Positions 1 to 5,605 of a stretch of 5,605 nucleotides of DNA are shown here, piece by piece. The DNA is taken from assembly GCA_017618435.1 (NCBI GenBank), contig JAFZUH010000336.1, positions 1-5,605 on the forward strand, written 5' to 3'. This DNA is from Bacteroidales bacterium (GTDB lineage: Bacteria; Bacteroidota; Bacteroidia; Bacteroidales; WCHB1-69). The notes under the pieces were generated by a model. That model saw only the letters and a program-made list of their open reading frames with translations, did not search any database and was not told the DNA's origin. The stretch's first letter is position 1, and each line of letters opens with the position of its first letter. Made by a program: the position numbers and the translations under genes.

Positions 1-1216
1 GCAGTTTTTCCGCTTCTTGGTTTAATTTTTCGGCTTGTTTGTATTGCCTATTGCCTGCTCTCACTGCCTGCAACTCCTCTTTGGTTTGCCCATGAACACT
101 GCCTGCAACCGACAAGACTACGATTAGCAAGAAACACGGTAACATATTGTTGCTTTTTATCCTTTGCATTATTTTTATATCAAACAATTTACGACTGAAT
201 AAAAACAATTCAACAATTGTCAAGAAAAAGGCAATCCACAACGGAATATAATATTTGCTTTCATAGGTAGAAAAACTAACCTCTTCCATCTCCGTTTTTT
301 CCAATTTATCCAATTGATTTTTCAATTCTTCAAAACCCATATAGGCATTGTTGGCATAAATATAAGCCCCATTGCCTGCTTGTGCAATATCTTTCAGCAC
401 CTGTTCATTCAAGCGAGTAATGACGGTATTTCCATCTTTATCTTTTTTGTAATCCACCCCACCTCTGGTATGTATAGGAATAGGCTCACCCTGCGTACTA
501 CCCACCCCAAGCGTATAAACATGAATACCTTGTTTGGCCACTTGCTCTGCCACCTCCACGGCTTCATCAAAATGATCTTCGCCATCTGAAACAACAACGA
601 TTGCCTTATTGGTTTTCTTTTGTTTTGCCAAGACAGCATTATTTGATAACAAACCCGACTGTGGCAACATTGATGCCGCTGCCACATCAATGGCTCCGGC
701 TATATCCGTACCCTGTGTATTGATTTGTGTAGTGGAAATATTATTGACAAACATTTTGGCGGCTGCATAATCTGAAGTTATCGGCAATTGCACAAAGGAT
801 TTGCCCGCAAAAATAACTATACCAATCTTATCACCTTGCAATTTGTCTATAAATGACAATACGGAACGTTTGGCAGCCTCGATACGATTGGGAACATAAT
901 CTTGTGCCAACATAGAGTTTGATACATCCAAACAAAACATTATTTCTATGCCCTTGCGTTTTTCTTTGGCAAGCCCCATGCCCCGTTGCGGATTGGCAAG
1001 AGCAAACACCAAACAACACCATATCAAACATAACAAAACGAATTTTAAATGTTGCATAAACATTGACACATCGCTTGTCAAACGATCTATCAAATGTTTT
1101 TCACCGTATGCGTATATACGTTTTTTATATCTGTAATATAAATAAACATATATTCCTATCATTATCGGAATCAACAGCAAAGCATAAAGAATCTTTTCGT
1201 TTTCAAACTGCAACAT
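1..1216 (-). CDS. batB: BatB-type VWA protein fused in frame to a BatC-like segment (3' end outside window)
   Basis: 405 codons are open from the ATG at 1216 to the left edge with no stop. Residues 1-348 are a BatB-type Bacteroides aerotolerance (Bat) protein: inner-membrane helices at about 9-28, 57-74 and 323-340 flank a periplasmic VWA domain (about 88-300). Its metal-ion-dependent adhesion site is intact: D97, S99 and S101 in LDVSNS, T170 in QGTD, and D211 in SDGED. MLAQDYVPNRIEAAK and FAGKSFVQLPITSDY are strongly BatB-like. From M350 a second signal-peptide-like stretch begins (MQRIKSNN, hydrophobic 358-372, SVHG), followed by QTKEELQAVRAGNRQYKQ, which resembles the start of the TPR protein BatC; the TPR repeats would lie beyond the edge. 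BatB alone usually ends soon after its third helix, so this is a fusion or a lost stop. No batA is seen upstream; the EamA gene ends 29 bases before. The next upstream in-frame stop is at 1253-1255, so ATG 1216 is the first ATG start. The Bat role (envelope/oxidative stress tolerance, linked to MoxR ATPases) is known only in outline. Confidence 0.9.
   Translation of the reverse strand, partial: MLQFENEKILYALLLIPIMIGIYVYLYYRYKKRIYAYGEKHLIDRLTSDVSMFMQHLKFVLLCLIWCCLVFALANPQRGMGLAKEKRKGIEIMFCLDVSNSMLAQDYVPNRIEAAKRSVLSFIDKLQGDKIGIVIFAGKSFVQLPITSDYAAAKMFVNNISTTQINTQGTDIAGAIDVAAASMLPQSGLLSNNAVLAKQKKTNKAIVVVSDGEDHFDEAVEVAEQVAKQGIHVYTLGVGSTQGEPIPIHTRGGVDYKKDKDGNTVITRLNEQVLKDIAQAGNGAYIYANNAYMGFEELKNQLDKLEKTEMEEVSFSTYESKYYIPLWIAFFLTIVELFLFSRKLFDIKIMQRIKSNNMLPCFLLIVVLSVAGSVHGQTKEELQAVRAGNRQYKQAEKLNQEAEKL
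62..109 (-). repeat. 13-bp direct repeat at the BatC signal region
   Basis: The sequence GTTGCAGGCAGTG (coding strand) occurs at 109-97 and again at 74-62, 35 bases apart and therefore in different reading frames. One copy encodes VAGS in the signal-peptide end, the other LQAV in the following segment. Because the copies are out of frame the repeat is not a protein repeat; it may be chance or a trace of local duplication. Confidence 0.55.
89..169 (-). other. batC: Internal signal-peptide-like segment, possible separate BatC start
   Basis: Within the long Bat frame, codons 350-376 read like a complete signal peptide: a basic start MQRIKSNN, the hydrophobic core MLPCFLLIVVLSVAG, and a small-residue end SVHG before QTKEE. 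Both M350 (ATG 169-167) and M358 (ATG 145-143) could start a free-standing BatC. An AAAGGA stretch at 165-160 lies 14 bases ahead of the second ATG, which is rather far for a ribosome binding site. If translation does not restart here, the segment would act as a fourth membrane helix or be cut by signal peptidase. Confidence 0.6.
167..176 (-). other. A5 tract and TAATG at the batB/batC junction
   Basis: On the coding strand the junction reads GAT ATA AAA ATA ATG. It contains a run of five A (172-176) followed by TAATG (171-167). With one A fewer, the BatB frame would end in TAA overlapping the ATG of M350, the classic coupled-gene arrangement. As written, the frame reads through. This is directly visible; which version is real in the cell is not. 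Confidence 0.7.
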
Positions 1217-1245
1217 ATACGTTTTATTTTTTGTTTCCTTAACGT

Positions 1246-2196
1246 CTATTCTTTACAATTTATTGTACGATGAGATGTTTTTGTTGAATCAAGTTGTGTC
1301 AATATCAAACCTAAAATAATAACACACATACCGAATATTTTTATAGGACTCATTTTTTCGCCTGTCAGCAAAAATGCGGTTATGGCAGTAACTATTGGAA
1401 TGGCATTTGTAAATACGGCCGATCTGGCAATGCCTATTTTTGAAACACTGATAGAATACAACATAAAGGCTATTGTAGAAGAAAATACAGACAAAATAAC
1501 AATTGCCCCCCAGAAAACAACTTCAGGCGATAGGGTTGTCAAAGCCAATGTTTCTCCTGATATTTTATAGTTTATCGACTGTCCGAATTTCAACCAAAAA
1601 GGGAAAAACAAACCTAAGCCTATTGTATTTTGAACCGCTATTAACCAAACAGGGTGAATACGTGCCGACAAATCATTGATGATTAATCCATAACCGACCG
1701 AGGCAAAAACAGCCAAAAATATCAACATTATGCCCCAAACATCAACATCTATTTCCATATTTTTATTGACAATCATAAACACAATGCCCAACAACGATAA
1801 GATGACACCAACAATATTTTTGATAGGCATTTTTTGTTTCCAAAATACAATCATCGCCAACATTGTAAATATCGGTATCGTGGCTACTATAGGAGAAGCT
1901 ACAACGGGGCTAATCCTATCCAAAGCGTATGTTTCTCCTATATAATACAAAAACGGTTCGCACATTGCCAAAAGAAACAAATATAGCCAATCTTTTTTTT
2001 GTATTGCATGTTTACGGAAAAATATTAGTATAATTATCCACAACAAAATATCGGAAAACAGCAAACGCAATGAGACCAATGTCAACGGATTGGTACATTC
2101 CAAAACTATAGACGTAAAAACATACGAAGTTCCCCAGCATATCATTGAAAAAACAAGAAAAATATATGCCCAAACAACAGATTTGTTTTTATTCAT
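1246..2196 (-). CDS. EamA/DMT-superfamily ten-helix transporter
   Basis: This is an inner-membrane drug/metabolite transporter of the EamA (DMT) superfamily, whose members export amino acids and metabolites or import compounds such as riboflavin. The substrate is not readable here. The 316 residues carry two tandem EamA repeats (about 10-143 and 155-301) and about ten hydrophobic helices, roughly at 8-30, 38-60, 69-87, 94-118, 126-144, 153-174, 183-201, 226-249, 255-279 and 285-303. Family signatures are CWGTSYV near the first helix, the proline-rich ISPVVASPIVATIPIF (95-110), and the ends of the two repeats: MPIKNIVGVILSLLGIVF (123-140) and TGEKMSPIKIFGMCVIILG (278-296). The C-terminal tail is short and polar. 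The ATG at 2196 gives the usual N-terminus just before helix 1. It sits 17 bases after rnhA and its TAG stop is 29 bases before the Bat gene. Proximity to ribD allows a flavin-related substrate, but that is only an inference. Confidence 0.92.
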   Translation of the reverse strand: MNKNKSVVWAYIFLVFSMICWGTSYVFTSIVLECTNPLTLVSLRLLFSDILLWIIILIFFRKHAIQKKDWLYLFLLAMCEPFLYYIGETYALDRISPVVASPIVATIPIFTMLAMIVFWKQKMPIKNIVGVILSLLGIVFMIVNKNMEIDVDVWGIMLIFLAVFASVGYGLIINDLSARIHPVWLIAVQNTIGLGLFFPFWLKFGQSINYKISGETLALTTLSPEVVFWGAIVILSVFSSTIAFMLYSISVSKIGIARSAVFTNAIPIVTAITAFLLTGEKMSPIKIFGMCVIILGLILTQLDSTKTSHRTINCKE

Positions 2197-2213
2197 TGTA
2201 CAAATATTTTTGT

Positions 2214-2837
2214 TTATTTTCGACCAAAGTCTGCAGGTATTTCACCCCAAACATCTGTATGCCATTTTAAAATCTGATTGGAATAAGTATGAGTTTGCAA
2301 CCATATCTCAGCCTTTTCTATCAACTCAAAAAGTTTCCCGTTATTGTTTGTCCTCTGCAGTTTTGTATTGGCTTTTTTGCCCCTCACCCATTTCATCGCA
2401 TTGACACTGTCAGAATAAATTGGACATTGAAGATTATATTTTTGACACATTGCCAAAGCATGTACCAAAGCCAAAAATTCCATCACATTGTTTGTTCCGT
2501 CCAAAAACGGACCATTTCTAAAAATCAAGCGTTTGGTAGCCACATCTACACATTGATATTCAGCCATTTTTGTTGCAGAACTATAAGCCCCATCAACAGC
2601 AATACTTGGCACTATAGGTTTCCCATATAGGCTTTCCATTATGGGTTGCATAGGCGATTTTCGGGCTGACAAATACTCCTCTGCCTTAGAAGCGTAGGCG
2701 GTTTGTGCTTCTTCCAATGTTGAAAAGGACTTGTATTTTGGATTGGAAAAACCATTCACCTGTTTTTTACACTCTTCCCAATTATCATAAATACCGGGCT
2801 GTACGCCTTTCCAAACTACATAGTATTTCTTTTTCAT
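2214..2837 (-). CDS. rnhA: Ribonuclease HI with N-terminal viroplasmin-like domain
   Basis: This is a cytoplasmic enzyme that cuts the RNA strand of RNA/DNA hybrids (R-loops, primers). The 207-residue protein has the eukaryote-like RNase H1 layout. A small N-terminal viroplasmin-like/hybrid-binding domain (about 2-50) is recognisable by YYVVWKGVQPGIYDNWEEC and the FSNPKYKSFSTLEEAQTAY block (30-48). A linker follows (about 51-75), then the RNase H fold (about 76-205). Likely metal-binding acidic residues are D82 (VDGAY), E120 (VMEFLAL), D143 (YSDSVNA) and D203 in the C-terminal PADFGRK; D195 is an alternative for the last. This architecture is common in Bacteroidota and Firmicutes. The ATG is fixed by the viroplasmin domain beginning at once (MKKKYYVVW) and by the 4-base ATGA overlap with ribD, which suggests coupled translation. 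The transporter gene starts 17 bases after the TAA stop. Confidence 0.95.
   Translation of the reverse strand: MKKKYYVVWKGVQPGIYDNWEECKKQVNGFSNPKYKSFSTLEEAQTAYASKAEEYLSARKSPMQPIMESLYGKPIVPSIAVDGAYSSATKMAEYQCVDVATKRLIFRNGPFLDGTNNVMEFLALVHALAMCQKYNLQCPIYSDSVNAMKWVRGKKANTKLQRTNNNGKLFELIEKAEIWLQTHTYSNQILKWHTDVWGEIPADFGRK
2834..2837 (-). other. ATGA stop/start overlap of ribD and rnhA
   Basis: The TGA stop of ribD (2836-2834) and the ATG of rnhA (2837-2835) share bases as ATGA. Such overlaps usually mean that ribosomes ending one gene begin the next, giving linked amounts of both proteins. It also fixes the rnhA start and shows that no separate promoter or terminator lies between the two genes. 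Confidence 0.9.
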
Positions 2838-3871
2838 TGTTGATAAAAATACAATAGTTTATCTTCATCAAAAAATTTAACCTCTGCAGGCTGAACTTTT
2901 ATTGCAGGAGCCTCCAAGCCCTTGGCAAACCATTTGTTGCCCACCAATACCCGTATTTCGTCCCAAAGATTTTTCTCCAAGAAATGATTTAATGTTTTTT
3001 GTCCGCCTTCTATAATCACAGATTGGATTTTATTGTCATACAAATAGTTTAACATATTTTCCACCCAATCTTTTTCCTGCAAACGCACATATCGGGTTTG
3101 AGCATTCACACATTCGCATTCCGTATTAAAAATCCAAGTCGGTTGCGAATTGTCAAAAAAGCATAAACCTTGATTGTCTATATCTTTGTTCAAAAAAGTC
3201 AGTCTAATAGGATTTTTTCCTCCTACCAAACGACAATTCAATTGAGGATTGTCATTCAACAAAGTATTGGCTCCACAAAAAATTGCATCTTCTTCACTTC
3301 GCCAACGATGTACTTCATAGCGTAATTTTTCATTGGTAATCCAATAGGGTTGCCGCTGCGTTTCTTCTCTTGCATTACAATCCATATAGCCATCTAAAGT
3401 CTGTGCCCATTTAAGAATAATATAAGGGCGATGTTTTTCGTGGAAAGTAAAAAAACGTCTGTTCAGCCATTGGGCCTCTTTTTCCAAAACACCGACAGTA
3501 ACTTCAATACCAGCATTTCTTAACTTTTCTATACCTTTTCCTGATACTTTTGGATTGGAATCCAATGTTGCCACCACTACCTTTGGTATTTTATGCTGAA
3601 CAATCCAATCGGCACAAGGTGGTGTTTTCCCAAAATGCGAACATGGCTCCAATGTTACATACATTGTTGATTTTTTCAACAATGACTTGTCTTTCACACT
3701 ATTCACCGCATTCACTTCGGCATGTGCCTGCCCGTATTGACGATGATAACCTTCCCCGATAATCAAATTATCATACACGATAACACAACCCACCATCGGA
3801 TTCGGAGATACATTGCCACAACCATGTCGGGCTATCTCCAAGGCTCTCTGCATAAATTTTTGATGACCCAT
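2834..3871 (-). CDS. ribD: RibD: bifunctional riboflavin deaminase/reductase
   Basis: RibD carries out two consecutive cytoplasmic steps of riboflavin synthesis: deamination of the GTP-derived diaminopyrimidine, then NADPH-dependent reduction of its ribosyl side chain. The 345-residue length is usual for the fused enzyme. The N-terminal deaminase domain (about 1-145) has GNVSPNPMVGCVIV (20-33), the zinc/proton-shuttle motif HAE (H50, E52) and the zinc cysteines in PCSHFGKTPPCA (C77, C86). The reductase domain (about 148-345) shows ILKWAQTLDGYMD (152-164), WITNEKLRYEVHRWRSEEDA (177-196), GANTLLNDNPQLNCR (200-214) and IIEGGQKTLNHFL (286-298). All key residues appear intact. The ATG at 3871 is supported by the family-typical distance to FMQRALEIA. 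It starts 6 bases after the barrel-protein stop, and its TGA stop overlaps the start of the RNase H gene. No FMN riboswitch fits the 6-base leader, so any such control would lie further upstream. Confidence 0.97.
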   Translation of the reverse strand: MGHQKFMQRALEIARHGCGNVSPNPMVGCVIVYDNLIIGEGYHRQYGQAHAEVNAVNSVKDKSLLKKSTMYVTLEPCSHFGKTPPCADWIVQHKIPKVVVATLDSNPKVSGKGIEKLRNAGIEVTVGVLEKEAQWLNRRFFTFHEKHRPYIILKWAQTLDGYMDCNAREETQRQPYWITNEKLRYEVHRWRSEEDAIFCGANTLLNDNPQLNCRLVGGKNPIRLTFLNKDIDNQGLCFFDNSQPTWIFNTECECVNAQTRYVRLQEKDWVENMLNYLYDNKIQSVIIEGGQKTLNHFLEKNLWDEIRVLVGNKWFAKGLEAPAIKVQPAEVKFFDEDKLLYFYQQ

Positions 3872-3877
3872 TGTTGT

Positions 3878-4414
3878 TTAGAAAGTTACCCCAAAAGTAA
3901 TGGGAAATTCTCCCAAAAATTTTCCTACCTCTTTTCGGGCTGATGGATACCCCATCATTCTATATCCGATTCCCAATTTTAAAGAAACATTCTGGGAAAC
4001 GAATACACCAAATTCCACATTCGGTTGCAAACCATAGGCAAAACCGAAACCTCGGCAATAACCTATCATCAATTCCATACCTACTGCTGTTCTAAAACGC
4101 TTGATTTGCCATTCATAATGATAATCAGGAATAAACAAAACCTGCCCGCCACCATTGCGATAAGTCAATTCCACCCCACCTGACAATCTGTGATTATCCT
4201 TAAAAAAATGAGAATAACCGGCATATATTCCAAAACCCGTTACAGAATAGGAATCTCCCATATAATTGTGTCCGCAAAATTGACCGATTATATGCACATC
4301 TATTTCTCCTAATCTGAATTCTTGTTCTTGGGGTTCTTCCTGTTCTTGTATTTCCTGTGCGTATCCCCAAACACAAGCCAACATCAACACTGATACAACA
4401 AAAAACTTTTTCAT
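3878..4414 (-). CDS. Secreted, probable outer-membrane beta-barrel protein of unknown function
   Basis: I do not recognise a specific family. The 178-residue protein starts with a clear Sec signal peptide (MKKFF, hydrophobic core to about residue 17, probable cleavage after GYA at 19). A short Glu/Gln-rich spacer follows (EIQEQEEPQEQEF, 21-33). The mature part alternates polar and hydrophobic/aromatic residues with many Gly and Tyr (for example GFGIYAGYSHF 60-70, YRNGGGQVLFIPDYHYEW 85-102, LKLGIGYRMMGY 145-156). It ends in TFGVTF, and a terminal Phe is typical of outer-membrane barrels. The size would suit a small barrel of about eight strands; that is inference. It begins 15 bases after the purF-like stop and ends 6 bases before ribD, so it is probably co-transcribed with both. 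A lipoprotein reading through Cys14 is less likely because MLAC is a poor lipobox. Confidence 0.8.
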   Translation of the reverse strand: MKKFFVVSVLMLACVWGYAQEIQEQEEPQEQEFRLGEIDVHIIGQFCGHNYMGDSYSVTGFGIYAGYSHFFKDNHRLSGGVELTYRNGGGQVLFIPDYHYEWQIKRFRTAVGMELMIGYCRGFGFAYGLQPNVEFGVFVSQNVSLKLGIGYRMMGYPSARKEVGKFLGEFPITFGVTF

Positions 4415-4429
4415 ATTTATACAACTATT

Positions 4430-5605
4430 TTACCAAGGGCGTTCCTTGACGTTTTCAATATAATTAATAAAGGATTTGTTCAGCACCTTGAAACCTCCCG
4501 GTGTCGGATAGTTTCCTGTGAAATACCAATCACCCTTATGATTTGGACATGCCTGATGCAGGTTTTCTATACTATTGTAAACAACCTCTATTTCTGCATG
4601 AATATCATCGGGACGAACCAATTCCGCCACTTTTTTGGATATTTCGGCAGCATGAAATGGCTGATATATCTCTTGTACGTAATTGACGATTTCTTCTTTG
4701 GGATAATTTTCTTGTGCTTTCGCTTTTTTATACACATCGTTAATCACATATTCCATATTGCGTTCTTTCAACAATGCAATTGCGGCTTGAAAAGCAACAA
4801 ATTCCCCCAAACGACTCATATCTATACCATAACAATCGGGATAGCGAATCTGCGGAGCGGAACTTGCTATGACAATTTTTTGCGGGTGCAATCTGTCGAG
4901 CATACGTATAATACTCTGTTTCAATGTTGTTCCCCTAACAATAGAATCATCTAATACGACCAGATTATCCACATTTTTATTGACAACACCATAGGTTATA
5001 TCATAAACGTGTGCCACCAAATCATCTCTCTGATTGTCTTCGGTGATAAAAGTCCTCAATTTCATATCTTTAACCGCCACTTGGTCAAAACGTGGCATAA
5101 TAGCCAATATTTTGTCTATCAATTCAGGAGTTAGTTCTTCTTTCTTTTCCAATAATTTGCGTTTTTTAACTTCATTGCAATGGTCTCTAAGAGCATCAAA
5201 CATTCCGTTAAAAGCCACAAGTGCCGTATTGGGAATATAAGCAAAAACAGTATTTATCAAATCATTATCAATTGATTTCAGCACTTCGGGCAACAACAAG
5301 GCTCCCAAGCGTTTGCGTTCCTGATAAATATCTTTGTCGGTTCCTCTTGAAAAATAAATACGTTCAAAAGAGCATTGTTTCAATTCGGGCAAAGGTTCAT
5401 GACATTTTTTTATGGAAAAATCTCCATTGGCTTTGATAATAGCGGCATGACCTGCGGGCAGTTCATTTATTTCTTCTGCAGGCACATTAAAAGCCGTTTG
5501 TATGGCAGGACGTTCTGAAGTAATAACCACCACTTCATCATCATGATAATAAAAAGCAGGTCGTATTCCGGCTGGGTCTCTCAACACAATGGCATCGCCA
5601 TGGCC
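4430..5605 (-). CDS. purF: PurF-like amidophosphoribosyltransferase, C-terminal part (5' end outside window)
   Basis: PurF transfers glutamine-derived ammonia to PRPP to give 5-phosphoribosylamine, the first committed step of purine synthesis in the cytoplasm. 391 codons and a TAA stop are visible, and the frame stays open to the right edge (first residues GHGDAIVLRDPAGIRP). A GTG at 5587 is internal, not a start. The N-terminal glutamine-hydrolysing domain with its catalytic Cys is mostly outside. Visible landmarks (numbered from the window edge) are LRDPAGIRPAFYY at the end of the Ntn domain, ERIYFSRGTD (81-90), YIPNTA (123-128) and the PRPP-binding loop VVLDDSIVRGTT (216-227). Between YIPNTA and VKDMKLRTFI lies an insert of about 50 residues with a lysine/glutamate-rich stretch, absent from the short E. 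coli-type enzyme as I remember it. The ending (HQACPNHKGDWYFTGNYPTP, 351-370) matches the roughly 620-residue form typical of Bacteroidales. Family membership is certain; whether it is the main PurF or a paralogue cannot be decided here. Confidence 0.93.
   Translation of the reverse strand, partial: GHGDAIVLRDPAGIRPAFYYHDDEVVVITSERPAIQTAFNVPAEEINELPAGHAAIIKANGDFSIKKCHEPLPELKQCSFERIYFSRGTDKDIYQERKRLGALLLPEVLKSIDNDLINTVFAYIPNTALVAFNGMFDALRDHCNEVKKRKLLEKKEELTPELIDKILAIMPRFDQVAVKDMKLRTFITEDNQRDDLVAHVYDITYGVVNKNVDNLVVLDDSIVRGTTLKQSIIRMLDRLHPQKIVIASSAPQIRYPDCYGIDMSRLGEFVAFQAAIALLKERNMEYVINDVYKKAKAQENYPKEEIVNYVQEIYQPFHAAEISKKVAELVRPDDIHAEIEVVYNSIENLHQACPNHKGDWYFTGNYPTPGGFKVLNKSFINYIENVKERPW

Larger units (their letters stand above)
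1..5605 (-). other. Probable single transcription unit of six genes
   Basis: All six genes point the same way, with gaps of 15, 6, -4, 17 and 29 bases. None of the gaps shows a hairpin followed by a T-run, and none holds a convincing Bacteroidota promoter (TTTG at -33 with TAnnTTTG at -7). Both ends run off the window, so the true promoter and terminator are not visible. Promoters inside coding sequence cannot be excluded. Confidence 0.65.

Noticed and set aside
314..589. Plus-strand open frame of 91 codons
   Set aside because: It lies antisense to the conserved VWA coding sequence and its protein resembles no family I know; it is a shadow of the real gene.
409..1031. Two short minus-strand frames inside the Bat gene
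   Set aside because: They are in other frames than the VWA protein, start inside it, have Cys/Arg-rich random-looking sequence and show no family motif.
1217..1245. Shine-Dalgarno-like AAGGAAA before the Bat gene
   Set aside because: It is about 20 bases from the ATG, too far for normal use, and Bacteroidota rarely depend on such sites.
2197..2213. Bacteroidota promoter between rnhA and the EamA gene (ATATTTG)
   Set aside because: The match to TAnnTTTG is off at the first position, it lies only a few bases from the ATG, and no suitable -33 element would be outside rnhA.
3878..4414. Lipoprotein reading of the barrel protein through Cys14
   Set aside because: MLAC has Met at -3 and Leu at -2, a weak lipobox, and a good signal peptidase I site (GYA before QEIQ) lies just after.
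4538..4954. Plus-strand open frame of 138 codons opposite the PurF-like gene
   Set aside because: It is fully antisense to conserved PurF motifs including the PRPP loop, and its Phe/Ile/Cys-rich protein is what antisense reading of such a gene gives.
5585..5587. GTG as the start of the PurF-like gene
   Set aside because: The frame is open to the right edge and the residues before it (GHGDAI) belong to the conserved end of the glutamine-hydrolysing domain, so the GTG is an internal Val codon.

Overview
The window is gene-dense and AT-rich. Every gene I can support lies on the minus strand and reads from right to left. The proteins suggest a member of the Bacteroidota, most likely a Bacteroidales-type organism. 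The evidence is a long-form amidophosphoribosyltransferase with a Bacteroides-like C-terminus, an RNase H1 with an N-terminal viroplasmin-like domain ending in WGEIPADFGRK, a BatB/BatC aerotolerance-type protein, and start codons behind A/T-rich leaders without clear Shine-Dalgarno sequences. This assignment rests on remembered family signatures, not on a search.

Layout in the direction of transcription (right to left): (1) the C-terminal part of a PurF-like amidophosphoribosyltransferase (4430-5605, 5' end outside the window); (2) a 178-residue secreted, probably outer-membrane beta-barrel protein of unknown function (3878-4414); (3) the bifunctional riboflavin enzyme RibD (2834-3871); (4) RNase HI (2214-2837), whose start overlaps the ribD stop as ATGA; (5) a ten-helix EamA/DMT-family transporter (1246-2196); (6) a BatB-type von Willebrand factor A protein that runs without a stop codon into a BatC-like segment and off the left edge (1-1216). 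Spacings are 15, 6, -4, 17 and 29 bases. This leaves almost no room for internal terminators or promoters and suggests one long transcription unit. No stretch of 300 bases lacks a gene, and I see no tRNA, rRNA, CRISPR array, insertion sequence or riboswitch.

Functionally the run mixes nucleotide and cofactor metabolism (PurF-like, RibD), RNA/DNA hybrid removal (RNase HI), membrane transport (EamA) and envelope functions (barrel protein, Bat protein). PurF feeds purine synthesis, and the purine GTP is the precursor of the pyrimidine that RibD processes, so those two are metabolically connected. The other links are only positional.

The most notable observation is the in-frame joining of BatB to a BatC segment that keeps its own signal-peptide-like start. 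Removing one A from an A5 tract at the junction would turn it into two genes overlapping as TAATG. It is therefore either a real fusion, a slippage site, or a one-base assembly error. The rest of the window looks like ordinary, well-conserved chromosomal content; I found no convincing new defence or mobile system.
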